A stretch of DNA of 64,000 nucleotides, taken from the NCBI RefSeq assembly GCF_002086635.1, contig NZ_MVHD01000009.1, positions 62,001-126,000 of the forward strand. The letters are read 5' to 3'. Both the position numbers and the translations under genes were made by a program. The notes beneath the pieces are model-generated. The model had not been told where the DNA came from, searched no databases, and saw only the letters and a list, made by a program, of their open reading frames with translations. The stretch comes from Mycobacterium alsense. GTDB taxonomy: Bacteria > Actinomycetota > Actinomycetes > Mycobacteriales > Mycobacteriaceae. This document shows positions 35,778 through 45,802 of this stretch, piece by piece. Numbering within the stretch: position 1 is the stretch's first letter; the number at the start of each line of letters is the position of its first letter.

Positions 35778-36626
35778 TCAGCCCGGTATGTAGTCGAACC
35801 TGTCCGGGTGGGGGCCCCGCCTGCCCGACTCGCCCTTGTCCAGCGCCGAGATCGCGCCCATGTCGGAGTCGTCCAGCTCGAAGTCGAAGAGCTCGAAGTT
35901 GGCTCGGATGCGTTCCGGCGTCACGGATTTGGGGAAGACGACGTCGCCGCGCTGGACATGCCAACGCAATACCACCTGCGCCGGGGACTTGCCGCGGGCC
36001 TCGGCGATGCGGTTGATCACCGGATCGCCGAGCACCTTGCCCTGCGCGATCGGTGACCACGCCTCGGTGACGATGCCGTGCTCGCGGCCGTAGGCGCGGA
36101 CCTCTTCGTTGCCGAAGTACGGGTGAACCTCGATCTGGTTGACCGCGGGGACGGTCTCGGTTTCCTTGGCGAGCCGATCCAGGTGCGCGGGCTGGAAATT
36201 CGAGACGCCGATGCTGCGGGCCCGGCCGTCGCGGGCGAACTCCTCGAGGACCTTCCAGGTGGAGACGAAGTCGCCGCCGTAGAGCGTGGGCAGCGGCCAG
36301 TGGATGAGGAACAGGTCGACGTAGTCGGAGTCCAGGGCCGCCAGCGTCTTGTCGAATGCGCGGCGCGCGTCGTCGGGCTCGTGACGGCCGTTGTTGAGCT
36401 TGCTGGTGATGTAGACCTCGGCGCGGTCCAGGCCGGCGTCGCGCACCCCCTGGCCGACTTCCCTTTCGTTGCCGTACATCTGGGCGGTGTCGATGTGCCG
36501 GTATCCGACGTCGAGGGCACACTTCACGGCCGCGGCGGTTTCGTCGGGCTTGATCTGAAACACGCCGAAGCCCAGCTGTGGGATGCGCGCGCCGTCGTTG
36601 AGTTCGATCGTTGGCACCTTGCTCAC
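35778..36626 (-). CDS. Aldo/keto reductase
   Basis: A 282-residue NADPH-dependent TIM-barrel reductase of the AKR5-like group. The catalytic tetrad is visible: D in HIDTAQMYGNE with its Tyr, K in TSKLNNG, and H in IHWPLP. The cofactor-binding tail has PKSVTPERIRANFE. GTG 36626 follows GAGGAG at about 8 nt. It resembles M. tuberculosis Rv2971 and M. smegmatis AKRs that reduce small dicarbonyls such as methylglyoxal. It starts 22 nt downstream of the VWA gene and may be co-transcribed. I do not recall it at this locus in M. tuberculosis. Confidence 0.88.
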   Translation of the reverse strand: MSKVPTIELNDGARIPQLGFGVFQIKPDETAAAVKCALDVGYRHIDTAQMYGNEREVGQGVRDAGLDRAEVYITSKLNNGRHEPDDARRAFDKTLAALDSDYVDLFLIHWPLPTLYGGDFVSTWKVLEEFARDGRARSIGVSNFQPAHLDRLAKETETVPAVNQIEVHPYFGNEEVRAYGREHGIVTEAWSPIAQGKVLGDPVINRIAEARGKSPAQVVLRWHVQRGDVVFPKSVTPERIRANFELFDFELDDSDMGAISALDKGESGRRGPHPDRFDYIPG

Positions 36627-36648
36627 GAGCTTCTCCTCTTGCGGGGGT

Positions 36649-38679
36649 TCACCGGCGGCGGCGCGACCGCAGGTAGTCGCCGACCACCGCGGCCCCCAGG
36701 CCGTCGAGATCGGGCACCACGACGCGGCCCTCCACCCGGCGGGCGACCTGATCGATGAACCGGGCCAGGCCGGGGTCGTCGCCCAGCCGGAAGATCGTCA
36801 CCTGCGCGCCGAGCCTTGCCATGTCGTCGAATCCGCGCACGGTGTGGGCGATGGTCCGCGGGTGCGGCGGGTAATCAAAGAACACCGCCGAGCCGTCCCC
36901 GTCGAAATCCTCGAGGTGCGCGGTGGGCTCCCCGTCGGTCACCACCAGCACGACGGGCTGCGCGTTCGGGTGCCGGCGCAGGTGGCGCCCCGCCAGCGCC
37001 AGCGCGTGATGCAGGTTGGTGCCCTGCTCGTAGACGCCCTCCAGGCCGGTCAGCTCGGCGGCCGTCACCGTGCGGGCGTAACGGCCAAAGGCGATGATCT
37101 GCAAGGCATCCGAGCGAAAGCGCGTGCATACCAGGTGGTTGAGCGCCAGCGCCGTCTGCTTCATGGGCAGCCAGCGGTTCTCCATCACCATCGAAAACGA
37201 CGTGTCGACCAACAGCGCCACCGCGGCCTGCGTGCGGGTCTCGGTCTCCGAGATCTCGACGTCGTCGACGGTGATGCGGATGGGCCCGTCGGCGAGGGTG
37301 GCCGTTCCCGCCTGGCGCAGCACCGCGTTGGTCAGCGTGCGGGAGATGTTCCACGGCTCGGTGTCGCCGAACTGCCAGGGCCGCGTCGCGCCGGTCAGCT
37401 CGCCCGCGGCGCCGGCGCGCCGGTGATCGCGCTCGCCGCGGCGACCGGAGAGCTGTTGCGCCACGTCGCGCAACGCCGTCTCCCCGAGCCGGCGCATCGC
37501 CTTCGGGGACAGTCGCCACTGGCCATCGGAACCGCGGTCCAAGAACCCCTGATTGACCAGTGCGCGTTCCAGTTCGGCGAGCGTGCGGGCGTCGATCGCC
37601 GCCTGGTCGCCGAGCTGGCGGGCCAGTGCGTCGAGGTCGACGTCGTCCATGGTGGCGCCCGGGTAGCTTTGCGACAGCTGCTCGGCCAGCTGCTCCAGCT
37701 CGGCGATGTCCGACAACGCCTGGGTGCCCTCGCCCATGCCGAACGGGTTGTCGCCGGAGAACTGCTCGGACCCGGTCCAGTCCTCGCCCGGCCGCGCGGC
37801 CTGCAGGTGCGCGTCGAGCCGGTTGAGCGCCTCCATCAACGCCGGCGACCCGAATGCCTGCTGCGCCAGGGCATCCAGCTCGGCCCGCTGGTCGGGGCTC
37901 AGGCTGTTGCGGAAGCGCTGGGCCGCTGCGGCGCGCTTGGCCAGCGAATCCAGCAGCTCCTCGACGTTGCGCGGGTTCTCCGGGAAGAACTCGCCGTGCT
38001 TGTCCATGAAGTCTTCGAAATCCTGCTGCGAGTCCTGCCCTTGGGCGTGCTTGTCCAGCAGTTCGTTGAGGTCGTTCAGCATCTCGTTGACCCGCTGGCG
38101 ATCCTCGTCGGTGGCGCCCTCCAGCGCCTGCTTCATGCCCGCGAAGCGCTGGTCCAGCATCTCGCGGCCGAGCAAATCCTTGATCTGCTCGTACTTTTCG
38201 CGGGCCTCCCCGCTGCGCCAGTTGTAGTCCGCGAGCTCCTGCACGGCCTTGGCCGGCGACGCCGGCAACGCGTCCAGCTGCAACTCGCCGAAGCGGGCGT
38301 CGTCGTCCAGCGCGCGGGCCAGCTCCTTGCGCTCCGCCAGCACCGCCTCGTCGAGTAGCTTCTTGATCTCCTGCAGGGTGCCGTCCAAGTTGTTGCGGCG
38401 CAACAGATCCCGTCGGCGCCGGTTCGCCTCGGCCGCCAGCCGGTCGGCCCCGGGCATGTTCTTGGTGCCGCGGCGCAGCAACTCCGAGAGCGCACGGCGC
38501 GGCGAGGTGCCGGCCATGACGTCCTGCCCGATCTGTTCGAGCGCCTCGCGCAGATCCACCGGCGGCGCCAGCGGGTCGGGCCCGCCGGTGTACGCCGAAT
38601 ATCGCGACGAGTGCCCCCGTGACGATCGCAAGCGCGGCGAGGCCGGGCGCTGCGGGTCGTCACGATCAGAATCAGCCAT
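36649..38679 (-). CDS. VWA-domain protein paired with a MoxR-type ATPase (Rv0959-like)
   Basis: A 676-residue protein resembling the Mg-chelatase D subunit only in its C-terminal von Willebrand A domain, where the MIDAS motif DTSFS is clear (LLVDTSFSMVMENRW). The long helical N-terminal part is rich in Ala, Asp, Glu, Leu and Gln. Start ATG 38679 overlaps the stop of the ATPase gene by 8 nt. Together they form a MoxR-VWA chaperone pair of the type that inserts cofactors or remodels complexes. The true client is unknown, and chlorophyll or cobalt chelation is not implied. Confidence 0.85.
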   Translation of the reverse strand: MADSDRDDPQRPASPRLRSSRGHSSRYSAYTGGPDPLAPPVDLREALEQIGQDVMAGTSPRRALSELLRRGTKNMPGADRLAAEANRRRRDLLRRNNLDGTLQEIKKLLDEAVLAERKELARALDDDARFGELQLDALPASPAKAVQELADYNWRSGEAREKYEQIKDLLGREMLDQRFAGMKQALEGATDEDRQRVNEMLNDLNELLDKHAQGQDSQQDFEDFMDKHGEFFPENPRNVEELLDSLAKRAAAAQRFRNSLSPDQRAELDALAQQAFGSPALMEALNRLDAHLQAARPGEDWTGSEQFSGDNPFGMGEGTQALSDIAELEQLAEQLSQSYPGATMDDVDLDALARQLGDQAAIDARTLAELERALVNQGFLDRGSDGQWRLSPKAMRRLGETALRDVAQQLSGRRGERDHRRAGAAGELTGATRPWQFGDTEPWNISRTLTNAVLRQAGTATLADGPIRITVDDVEISETETRTQAAVALLVDTSFSMVMENRWLPMKQTALALNHLVCTRFRSDALQIIAFGRYARTVTAAELTGLEGVYEQGTNLHHALALAGRHLRRHPNAQPVVLVVTDGEPTAHLEDFDGDGSAVFFDYPPHPRTIAHTVRGFDDMARLGAQVTIFRLGDDPGLARFIDQVARRVEGRVVVPDLDGLGAAVVGDYLRSRRRR

Positions 38680-40057
38680 AGACCGTCTGACCCTCCCCGG
38701 ACACCTTGTCGATCCGCTTGGCCAGGTACAACGCCTCGAGCGCCAGTTCCAATGCCGCGGCGCGCTCGCCCTCGGACTCGGCGTGCAGCTTGGCCGCGAT
38801 CTTGTCCACGACGTCCAGCCCGGGGACCGCGGCGAGCACGTCCTTGGCCGACACCCGCTCACCCGTCGTGACCGCGGAACCGCCCTCGACCGCGGCGACC
38901 AGCGAACCGACGTCGATGCCGCCCAGCACCCGGGCGGCGGTGTCGGCGGTCGCGCGGCGCAGCAGGTGCTCGAGCACCGCCTGCTCGCGGCCTTCCTCGC
39001 CCGACTCGAACTCCAGCTTGCCGCGCAGCACGTCGATCACCGTGCCGAGGTCGACGACCCGGGCCACCGGATCGGTCTCCCCCAGCACCGCGCCGCGATG
39101 GCGTGCCGCGGCCGCGACCGTCTCGGTCGCCGCGATCGCGAACCGCGCCGACACCCCCGACCGCTGATCGATCGAGTTCGACTCCCGCAGGTACCGGGCG
39201 AACCGCGCGATCACCTGCATCAGGTAGTCGGGCACCTGAGCGGACAGATGGGCTTCCTGCACGATCACCCCGACCTCGGCCTCCAGCTCCAGCGGGTAGT
39301 GGGTGCGGATCTCGGCGCCGAACCGGTCCTTCAGCGGGGTGATGATGCGGCCCCGGTTGGTGTAGTCCTCGGGGTTCGCGCTGGCGACCACCAACACGTC
39401 CAGCGGCAGGCGCAGCGTGTACCCGCGGACCTGGATGTCGCGCTCCTCCATGACGTTGAGCATCGACACCTGGATGCGCTCGGCGAGGTCGGGCAGCTCG
39501 TTGACCGCGACGATGCCGCGGTGCGCGCGCGGGATGAGCCCGTAGGCGATGGTCTCCGGGTCACCGAGGCTGCGGCCCTCGGCGACCTTGATCGGGTCGA
39601 TGTCACCGACCAGGTCGGCGACGCTCGTGTCGGGGGTGGCCAGCTTTTCGGTGTAGCGCTCGCTGCGGTGCTTCCACGCCACGGGCAGGTCGTCGCCCAG
39701 CGTGGCGGCCCGCCGGATCGACTCGGGCGTGATCGGCCGGTACGGATGCTCGCCGAGCTCGGCCCCGTCGATCACCGGCGTCCACTCGTCGAGGAGCCCG
39801 ACCAGCGCCCGCAGCAGGCGGGTCTTGCCCTGGCCGCGTTCGCCCAGCAGGACGAAGTCGTGACCCGCGATCAGCGCCCGCTCGAGCTGAGGCAATACGG
39901 TGTCGTCGAACCCCAGGATGCCCGTCCAGACCTCGTCACCCTCGGCCAACGCGGTGAGCAGGTTTTCGCGTATTTCCTGTTTGACCCCCCGCTCGCGGTG
40001 CCCGGCGGCGCGCAGCTCGCCGACGGTGCGGGGCAGATTACTCGGTGATGGCACCAC
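38672..40057 (-). CDS. MoxR/ChlI-type AAA+ ATPase (Rv0958-like)
   Basis: A 461-residue AAA+ ATPase. Walker A is GERGQGKT (about 75-82), the Walker B region is RGIVAVNELPDL, and sensor 1 is VVASANPEDYTNRG. It is annotated in M. tuberculosis as possible Mg-chelatase, but no bacteriochlorophyll or cobaltochelatase genes are present. The overlap with the VWA partner argues for a MoxR-VWA module. Start is GTG 40057, or the next GTG at 40054. It is separated by only 63 nt from the purH stop on the same strand. Confidence 0.87.
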   Translation of the reverse strand: MVPSPSNLPRTVGELRAAGHRERGVKQEIRENLLTALAEGDEVWTGILGFDDTVLPQLERALIAGHDFVLLGERGQGKTRLLRALVGLLDEWTPVIDGAELGEHPYRPITPESIRRAATLGDDLPVAWKHRSERYTEKLATPDTSVADLVGDIDPIKVAEGRSLGDPETIAYGLIPRAHRGIVAVNELPDLAERIQVSMLNVMEERDIQVRGYTLRLPLDVLVVASANPEDYTNRGRIITPLKDRFGAEIRTHYPLELEAEVGVIVQEAHLSAQVPDYLMQVIARFARYLRESNSIDQRSGVSARFAIAATETVAAAARHRGAVLGETDPVARVVDLGTVIDVLRGKLEFESGEEGREQAVLEHLLRRATADTAARVLGGIDVGSLVAAVEGGSAVTTGERVSAKDVLAAVPGLDVVDKIAAKLHAESEGERAAALELALEALYLAKRIDKVSGEGQTVYG

Positions 40058-40120
40058 TCCACGCTACGCGGTCGGCACAACGCTCACGCGCCGAGCGTTC
40101 AGGGCCGCCCAGTGGGCCGC

Positions 40121-41692
40121 TCAGTGCGCGAAGTGGCGGGCGCCGGTCAGGTACAACGTGACACCGGCCTTGGCGGCCGCGGCGGTCACCTCGTCGTCGC
40201 GCACCGATCCGCCCGGATGCACCACCGCCTTCACCCCGGCGGCGGTCAGCATCTCGAGTCCGTCCGGGAACGGGAAGAACGCGTCCGAGGCGGCGACCGC
40301 GCCGCGCACCCGGTCGCCGCCGCGCTCGACGGCGAGGCGGGCCGCGTCGACCCGGTTGACCTGACCCATGCCGACGCCGATGGTGGCGCCGTCGCCGGCG
40401 ATGACGATCGCGTTCGACTTGACCGCGCGGCACGCCCGCCACGCAAAAACCAGGTCCGTCAACGTCTTCGGGTCCGCCGGCGCCCCGGTCGCCAGCGTCC
40501 AGTTGGCCGGGTTGTCGCCGTGCGCGTCGAGCTGGTCACGCTGCTGCACCAGCAGCCCGCCGCTGACCGGGCGCAGCTCGCTGCCGCCGGCCAGCGGCTC
40601 GGAGGCCACCAGCACGCGGATGTTCTTCTTCCGCGTCAACGCCTCGACCGCGCCCGGCGCGTAGGCCGGCGCGACGATCACTTCGGTGAAGATGGTGCTG
40701 ACGTACTCCGCCATCTCGAGGCTGACCTCGGTGTTCGCCGCGATCACGCCGCCGTAGGCGCTCAGCGGATCGCATTCGTGGGCCTTGCGGTGCGCGTCGG
40801 CGACCGATACCGACGAGATTGCGATCCCACAAGGGTTGGCGTGCTTGATGATCGCCACGCACGTCTCCTCGTGGTCGAAGGCCGCCCGCCAGGCCGCGTC
40901 CGCGTCGGTGAAGTTGTTGTAGGACATCTCTTTTCCGTGCAGCTGCTCGGCCTGCGCCAGGCCCGGCCATGCGCCCGGATCGCCGTAGAGCGCCGCCTGC
41001 TGGTGCGGGTTCTCGCCGTAGCGCAGCATCGCCGTACGCCGCCAGCTGCCGGCCAGCCACCGCGGGAACGCCGTGGGCGGGTGCTCGGGCGCCAGCGTCG
41101 ACTCCATCCAGCCGGCGACGGCGATGTCGTAGTCCGCGGTGTGCTGAAATGCCAGCGACGCCAGCCTTTTGCGCTCGGCGAGGGTGAATCCGCCGTTGCG
41201 CACCGCGGCGAGCACGCCGTCGTAGCCGAGCGGGTCGGTGATCACCGCCACGCTGGGGTGGTTCTTGGCGGCCGCCCGGACCATCGAGGGCCCGCCGATG
41301 TCGATCTGCTCGACGCACTCGTCGATGCCGGCGCCGGAGCCGACCGTCTCGCTGAACGGATACAGGTTGACGACGACCAGTTCGAACGCCGCGATGCCGA
41401 GCTGCTCGAGCGCCGCGGCGTGCTCGGGCTTGCGCAGGTCGGCGAGCAGCCCGGCGTGCACCCGCGGGTGCAGCGTCTTGACGCGGCCGTCGAGCACCTC
41501 GGGAAACCCGGTCAGCTCCTCCACGGGGGTTACCGGAATCCCTTTGCCCGCAATGGTCTTCGCCGTCGAGCCGGTCGAGACGATCTCCACGCCGGCGGCG
41601 CTGAGACCCTGGGCGAGCTCGATCAGCCCGGTCTTGTCGTAGACGCTGATCAACGCGCGCCGGATCGGCCGTCTTGCGTCGTCGGTGCTCAT
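40121..41692 (-). CDS. purH: Bifunctional AICAR transformylase/IMP cyclohydrolase
   Basis: A 523-residue enzyme for the last two steps of IMP synthesis. The N-terminal IMP cyclohydrolase (about 1-200) has [13 protein letters not shown] and STGSTAKTI. The C-terminal AICAR transformylase has [14 protein letters not shown] and the folate/AICAR site KHANPCG. Length is standard. It is 7 nt downstream of purN, an obvious operon with the previous purine step. Equivalent to Rv0957. Confidence 0.96.
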   Translation of the reverse strand: MSTDDARRPIRRALISVYDKTGLIELAQGLSAAGVEIVSTGSTAKTIAGKGIPVTPVEELTGFPEVLDGRVKTLHPRVHAGLLADLRKPEHAAALEQLGIAAFELVVVNLYPFSETVGSGAGIDECVEQIDIGGPSMVRAAAKNHPSVAVITDPLGYDGVLAAVRNGGFTLAERKRLASLAFQHTADYDIAVAGWMESTLAPEHPPTAFPRWLAGSWRRTAMLRYGENPHQQAALYGDPGAWPGLAQAEQLHGKEMSYNNFTDADAAWRAAFDHEETCVAIIKHANPCGIAISSVSVADAHRKAHECDPLSAYGGVIAANTEVSLEMAEYVSTIFTEVIVAPAYAPGAVEALTRKKNIRVLVASEPLAGGSELRPVSGGLLVQQRDQLDAHGDNPANWTLATGAPADPKTLTDLVFAWRACRAVKSNAIVIAGDGATIGVGMGQVNRVDAARLAVERGGDRVRGAVAASDAFFPFPDGLEMLTAAGVKAVVHPGGSVRDDEVTAAAAKAGVTLYLTGARHFAH

Positions 41693-41699
41693 GCTGCGC

Positions 41700-42329
41700 T
41701 CATCCCAGGATTGCCTTTCTTCCGACCACCGTCACGCCGCGGGTCGCGATCGCGGCCACCACGTCGACCAGCAGCTGGCGTTCGGTGACTTTGATGCGTT
41801 CATGCAGGGTCTCTTCGTCGTCGCTGTCGAGCACCGGAACGGATTGCTGGGCCAGGACCGGCCCGGTGTCCGTACCGGCATCTACCAGGTGCACCGTACA
41901 GCCCGTGAGCTTCACGCCGTAGGCCAGCGCGTCGGCCACCCCGTGCGCGCCGGGGAATGCGGGCAGCAGCGCGGGGTGGGTATTGAGGATGCGCCCGTCG
42001 AAGCGCGAGAGAAACTGTGGCCCAAGGATTTTCATGAAGCCCGCCGATACCACCAGATCGGGCGAGTGCGCGGCCGCGGCGGAGGTGATGGCCGCATCCC
42101 ACGCGCCGCGGTCGGGGTGGTCGGCCAGCCGGACGGTGAAGGTGGGCACCGACGCCGCCGCGGCGATCTGGATGGCCGGGCAGTCGCGATCGGCGCCGAC
42201 GGCCACGATGCGGGCGGGATAGTCGCCGGTCGCGGCGGCGATCAGCGAGGCCAGCAGCGAACCGGTGCCCGATGCCAGCACCACCACCCGTGCCGGCGCA
42301 CTCGGGGGGACGTGGAGCGGTTGCTGCAC
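41700..42329 (-). CDS. purN: Phosphoribosylglycinamide formyltransferase
   Basis: A 209-residue GAR transformylase using 10-formyl-THF. The [10 protein letters not shown] phosphate loop, [13 protein letters not shown] with catalytic Asn-His region ([10 protein letters not shown]) and [15 protein letters not shown] with the catalytic Asp are all present. GTG 42329 is the likely start. It is encoded downstream of perM and upstream of purH on one strand. The folate substrate ties it loosely to fthC elsewhere in the window. Confidence 0.94.
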   Translation of the reverse strand: MQQPLHVPPSAPARVVVLASGTGSLLASLIAAATGDYPARIVAVGADRDCPAIQIAAAASVPTFTVRLADHPDRGAWDAAITSAAAAHSPDLVVSAGFMKILGPQFLSRFDGRILNTHPALLPAFPGAHGVADALAYGVKLTGCTVHLVDAGTDTGPVLAQQSVPVLDSDDEETLHERIKVTERQLLVDVVAAIATRGVTVVGRKAILG

Positions 42330-42360
42330 AACGGCGAGCCTATCTGGCCGGCCGTCGCGT

Positions 42361-42418
42361 CGAGTCTGCGTCCAGCGCTACGGCGCCGGGCGTGTCGTCG
42401 CTCTCCGCGCAGTCTCGA
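42361..42418. repeat. Intergenic palindrome related to the one at 2.6 kb
   Basis: CGAGTCTGCG (42361-42370) faces CGCAGTCTCG (42409-42418) across 38 bp, filling the gap between perM and purN. The left side continues TCCAGCG and the arms match the core of the palindrome at 2,611-2,667. It may be a terminator or attenuator between perM and purN, or a small dispersed repeat. Confidence 0.45.
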
Positions 42419-43786
42419 TCACGCGGGCGGGGTGTCTTCGCCGTCCGCGCCGTCCCCGCCGTCCGGCGCGGCTTCCGGCTCGGCGTCGGGCGCGGCGTCC
42501 GGCTCGTTCTCGGGCGCGGCTTCCGGCTCGGCTTCTGGCTCGTTCCCGGGCGCGTTCTGCGGCTCGTCGAAAAGCTCCGCGGCGTCCGCGGGCTCTCCCC
42601 CAGCGGGAGGTGCCCCCACCGGTGCGGGGCGCCTGCTCCGGCGGCGGATCCCGCCGGCCATCACCACGGTGGCCCACCCGACGACGGCGAACCAGAAGAA
42701 AACGCCGACGAAAAGCGCCCCCTGGTCGACGCCGACATCGCCGAAGTTGCCCAGCCGGCCGCTGCCGCCGTAGGCGAGCAACGACATCGCCACGGCCCCG
42801 ACGACCGACGCGACCAGCAGCTTGGCCATCGCCTGCAGCAACGGCAGCGCGTGCCGGGCGCATTGCTGCCCGACGGCCACGCCGGATGACGCGCCGACGA
42901 TGAGCAGCGCGACCCACACCGGCCCCAGCGGCGGTGTGGGGGCCGCGGCCAGGATCGGCAGGGCCGGGATGTCGCCGCCGAAGACGGTGAACGAGCTGAA
43001 CGTCGCGAAACCGAGGTGCGCGCTGGACCCGACCGCGACCGCCGACGTGCCCACGATGACGTTCGGCGCGTACAACACCGACAGCACGGTGAGGCTGAAC
43101 TGGCCGAATATCGAATCGGTGATCCCGTAGAGCTCCTGCATCGTCGCCCAGTGCACGACCAGCGATCCCGCGGTCACCAGCCCCGACAGCCCGAGCAACG
43201 CCAGCACGCCGGCCGTCGCCGCGCGCAGGGAGTCGCCGAGCCAATCGGGCAGCGGCGACGCCGCCAGCGCCCGCCGGCCCACCCGGGACCACACGCCGAT
43301 CGCGGCGCCGACGGCGTGCACCGCGAGCACGCTGACGAAGGCGCGCAGGGCGCTGGGCGTCTGCAGCTCGGTGATCACCGTCGACGCGTCGTGGATGACC
43401 GCCAGCGCGACCGCGGCCAGCAGCAGCGGCCCGCCCAGCGCCGAGGCGATCACCCAGCGGACCACCAGCCACGACGAGGTCGGCGAGGTGGCACGCGCGC
43501 TGCTGCGCGCGGTCGCCCACACCATCAACAGGACGGGCAGCAGCGGCAGCACGCCCAGTTCGCGGCCGCCGATCGAGATCGGCACCTGGTGAACCGCGAG
43601 CCACATGCTGGCGATGGCGCCCAGGGCCCCGGTCATGTCGCTGTTGGCGATCAGCAGCTGCAGCAGCGTGACCGCCGCGACGATGCCCAGTGCCACCACG
43701 GCCGGGCCGAACGCCACCCGGACAAGGTCGCGCGCTTGGCGAGCGCCCGCTGCCCGGTGGTCCCCGGTTTCTGGCACCCTGCTCAC
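42419..43786 (-). CDS. perM: Integral membrane protein PerM (Rv0955-like)
   Basis: A 455-residue polytopic membrane protein (DUF6350 type) with about eight to ten hydrophobic spans (for example about 25-45, 50-70, 75-92, 112-130, 345-400). It ends in an acidic Glu/Pro/Ala-rich repeat ([18 protein letters not shown] type). In M. tuberculosis PerM is needed for division under stress and for persistence in mice, apparently by stabilising the divisome protein FtsB (established). The start is GTG 43786, just after the divisome-associated Rv0954 homologue. The low-complexity tail is probably cytoplasmic and variable. Confidence 0.88.
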   Translation of the reverse strand: MSRVPETGDHRAAGARQARDLVRVAFGPAVVALGIVAAVTLLQLLIANSDMTGALGAIASMWLAVHQVPISIGGRELGVLPLLPVLLMVWATARSSARATSPTSSWLVVRWVIASALGGPLLLAAVALAVIHDASTVITELQTPSALRAFVSVLAVHAVGAAIGVWSRVGRRALAASPLPDWLGDSLRAATAGVLALLGLSGLVTAGSLVVHWATMQELYGITDSIFGQFSLTVLSVLYAPNVIVGTSAVAVGSSAHLGFATFSSFTVFGGDIPALPILAAAPTPPLGPVWVALLIVGASSGVAVGQQCARHALPLLQAMAKLLVASVVGAVAMSLLAYGGSGRLGNFGDVGVDQGALFVGVFFWFAVVGWATVVMAGGIRRRSRRPAPVGAPPAGGEPADAAELFDEPQNAPGNEPEAEPEAAPENEPDAAPDAEPEAAPDGGDGADGEDTPPA

Positions 43787-43825
43787 TCTTGGCGCACGTG
43801 TCCGGCTACGCGCGAGAGCCCACGA

Positions 43826-44716
43826 TCAGGCCGGCGCCGGCCCGGACGGAGACGACGGCGACTGTTGCTGGTCCCCGGTCTGGCTCGAATGCTCGGCCGG
43901 GGATTCGTTCCCGCTCGACGAGGGCGGCGGGCTGAAGCTGGGAAAGCCGGTGGGCGGCGTCGACGGTCCGTGCTGCTGCGCGGCGGGCTGGGGCCCCGAC
44001 TGCGGGGAGGGCTGGGCGCCGAAGCCGCCGGTGGTCGGGATGGACGCTTGGGTCGGGGCCTGGCTGGACGGATAGCCGCCGTACTGGGAACCGTACGCCG
44101 AATGCTGCGGCGACTGGTGTCCGCCGTGTTGCTGCTGGGCACCCGGCTGACCGTAGTACGGCTGCTGCCCGTACTGCCCGTATTGGCCGTACTGGCCGTA
44201 GCCGGCGTACGGGTCGTACTTGGGCCGCGGCTTGGGCGCGGTGATGACGCCCGCATCCAGCAGCACCGCGGCGACGGCGGCGAGCGCCTGAAGAACGCTG
44301 CACGCCAGCAGGGGCCACATCGCCCAGCCGACCGTGAACCCGGCGGGGGTGTTGACGGTCTCGGTGATGGCCAGCAACGCGCCCAGCACCGCGATCACCG
44401 CGACGATCGCGCCGTACGCCTTCGCCTTGGGCAGCAGCGCGACCCCGGCCAGCAGCGCGGCCAGCACCGCGGCGATGACCGCGAAGCCGGCGTCGCCGGC
44501 GCGTCCACCGCCCGGCGCGATCTCGGCGCTGATGGTGAAGGTCGGCCCGAAGTTCAGGAGGTACACCGCCAGGCCGAGCGCCAGCACGGCGACGTTCAGG
44601 ATCAGCGGAAGCTTGCTCTCGCCGTCGTCGGTCTTGGCGAACGACGGGGTGGCGCCCGCGTAGGAGCCGCCTGGCTGTGGTGGTTGATATCCGGAACTGC
44701 CGGGCGAGTAGGTCAT
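43826..44716 (-). CDS. 34-kDa antigen homologue, DUF5336 membrane protein (Rv0954-like)
   Basis: A 296-residue protein with four hydrophobic segments (about 36-55, 76-95, 100-115, 128-155). A long Gln/Tyr/Gly/Ser/Pro tail follows with repeated GQYGQYGQ. It corresponds to the 34-kDa antigen of M. avium subsp. paratuberculosis and to M. tuberculosis Rv0954, reported to belong to the cell-division complex. GGAGGAGC precedes the ATG. It is directly upstream of perM with a 39-nt gap, so both division-related membrane proteins are probably co-expressed. Confidence 0.87.
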   Translation of the reverse strand: MTYSPGSSGYQPPQPGGSYAGATPSFAKTDDGESKLPLILNVAVLALGLAVYLLNFGPTFTISAEIAPGGGRAGDAGFAVIAAVLAALLAGVALLPKAKAYGAIVAVIAVLGALLAITETVNTPAGFTVGWAMWPLLACSVLQALAAVAAVLLDAGVITAPKPRPKYDPYAGYGQYGQYGQYGQQPYYGQPGAQQQHGGHQSPQHSAYGSQYGGYPSSQAPTQASIPTTGGFGAQPSPQSGPQPAAQQHGPSTPPTGFPSFSPPPSSSGNESPAEHSSQTGDQQQSPSSPSGPAPA

Positions 44717-44910
44717 GGCTCCTCCTGTTGCTTCCCGTGCCGTAATGGCGCCACATTGCAGAGCGACGCTGTGCTTCCAGGCGCGCCCCTTCGCCTACAC
44801 CTTCCCCATGTTTGCGTTGTGACGCGATCGATCACCAACGCTAGCGCACCTTCGGGCGGCCGCGCCGGTGCGACCAGCCCGCCGATGCGACCAGCGCAAA
44901 CCGCGGCCGC

Positions 44911-44940
44911 TTGCCCCGCGCAGGTAGAACACGTTCTAAT
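44911..44940 (+). promoter_or_regulatory. Promoter with KstR-type operator for the F420 oxidoreductase
   Basis: TTGCCC (44911-44916), an 18-bp spacer and TCTAAT (44935-44940) make a promoter whose -10 ends 7 nt before ATG 44948. Embedded in it is TAGAACACGTTCTA (44925-44938), a perfect match to the KstR consensus TNNAACNNGTTNNA. KstR represses cholesterol-catabolism genes in mycobacteria. Position over the -10 fits repression. Confidence 0.78.
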
Positions 44941-44947
44941 TCTGGGC

Positions 44948-45796
44948 ATGGATTACGGGCTCGTGCTTTTCACCAGCGACCGCGGCATCTCCCCGGCGGC
45001 GGCCGCCAAGCTTGCCGACGACCACGGCTTCCAGACGTTCTACGTGCCGGAACACACCCACATCCCGGTCAAGCGCCAGGCCGCCCACCCGACGACCGGC
45101 GACGCGTCGCTGCCCGACGACCGCTACATGCGCACGCTGGACCCCTGGGTAAGCCTGGGCGCGGCCTGCGCCGTCACCTCGCGGGTGCGCCTGTCGACCG
45201 CGGTGGCCCTACCCGTCGAGCACGATCCGATCACGTTGGCGAAAAGCATTGCCACACTTGACCACTTGTCGGGCGGCCGGGTCAGCCTCGGCGTCGGCTT
45301 CGGCTGGAACACCGACGAGCTCGCCGACCACGGGGTGCCGCCGGGGCGGCGCCGCACCATGCTGCGCGAGTACATCGAAGCGATGCGCGCGCTGTGGACG
45401 GAAGAGGAGGCCGCCTACGACGGAGAGTTCGTCAAGTTCGGGCCCAGCTGGGCCTGGCCGAAGCCGGTGCAGCCGCACATCCCGGTGCTGGTGGGCGCCG
45501 CGGGTAACGAGAAGAACTTCAAGTGGATCGCCCGCAGCGCCGACGGCTGGATCACCACCCCGCGCGACTTCGACATCGATGAGCCGGTCAAGTTGCTGCA
45601 GGACACGTGGGCGGCCGCCGGCCGCGACGGCGCCCCGCAGATCGTCGCGCTGGACTTCAAGCCCGTCCCCGACAAGCTCGCCCGCTGGGCCGCGCTCGGG
45701 GTGACCGAGGTGCTGTTCGGCCTGCCCGACCGCGCCGAGGACGAGGTCGCCGGCTACGTGGAGCGGTTGGCCGGCAAGCTCGCCGCTCTCGTCTGA
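44948..45796 (+). CDS. F420-dependent LLM-class oxidoreductase (Rv0953c-like)
   Basis: A 282-residue luciferase-like TIM-barrel enzyme, expected to use coenzyme F420. Characteristic segments are FYVPEHTHIPV, TLDHLSGGRVSLGVGFGWN, PVLVGAAGNEKNFKWIARSADGW and the C-terminal LGVTEVLFGLP. ATG 44948 has no ribosome site and is preceded by a -10 at leaderless distance. The KstR-type site in its promoter suggests induction during sterol catabolism. Its substrate is unknown. The adjoining convergent gene is a thiolase-like protein, which may or may not be related. Confidence 0.88.
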   Translation: MDYGLVLFTSDRGISPAAAAKLADDHGFQTFYVPEHTHIPVKRQAAHPTTGDASLPDDRYMRTLDPWVSLGAACAVTSRVRLSTAVALPVEHDPITLAKSIATLDHLSGGRVSLGVGFGWNTDELADHGVPPGRRRTMLREYIEAMRALWTEEEAAYDGEFVKFGPSWAWPKPVQPHIPVLVGAAGNEKNFKWIARSADGWITTPRDFDIDEPVKLLQDTWAAAGRDGAPQIVALDFKPVPDKLARWAALGVTEVLFGLPDRAEDEVAGYVERLAGKLAALV

Positions 45797-45802
45797 GCGA
45801 GC

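Noticed and set aside
36649..40057. Magnesium or cobalt chelatase assignment for the ATPase/VWA pair
   Set aside because: No large chelatase subunit or tetrapyrrole gene is present; the overlapping pair fits a MoxR-VWA chaperone module better.
44814..44838. CRP-like TGTGA...TCACC pair upstream of the 34-kDa antigen gene
   Set aside because: The half-sites are 9 bp apart instead of 6, so the spacing does not fit the CRP consensus.
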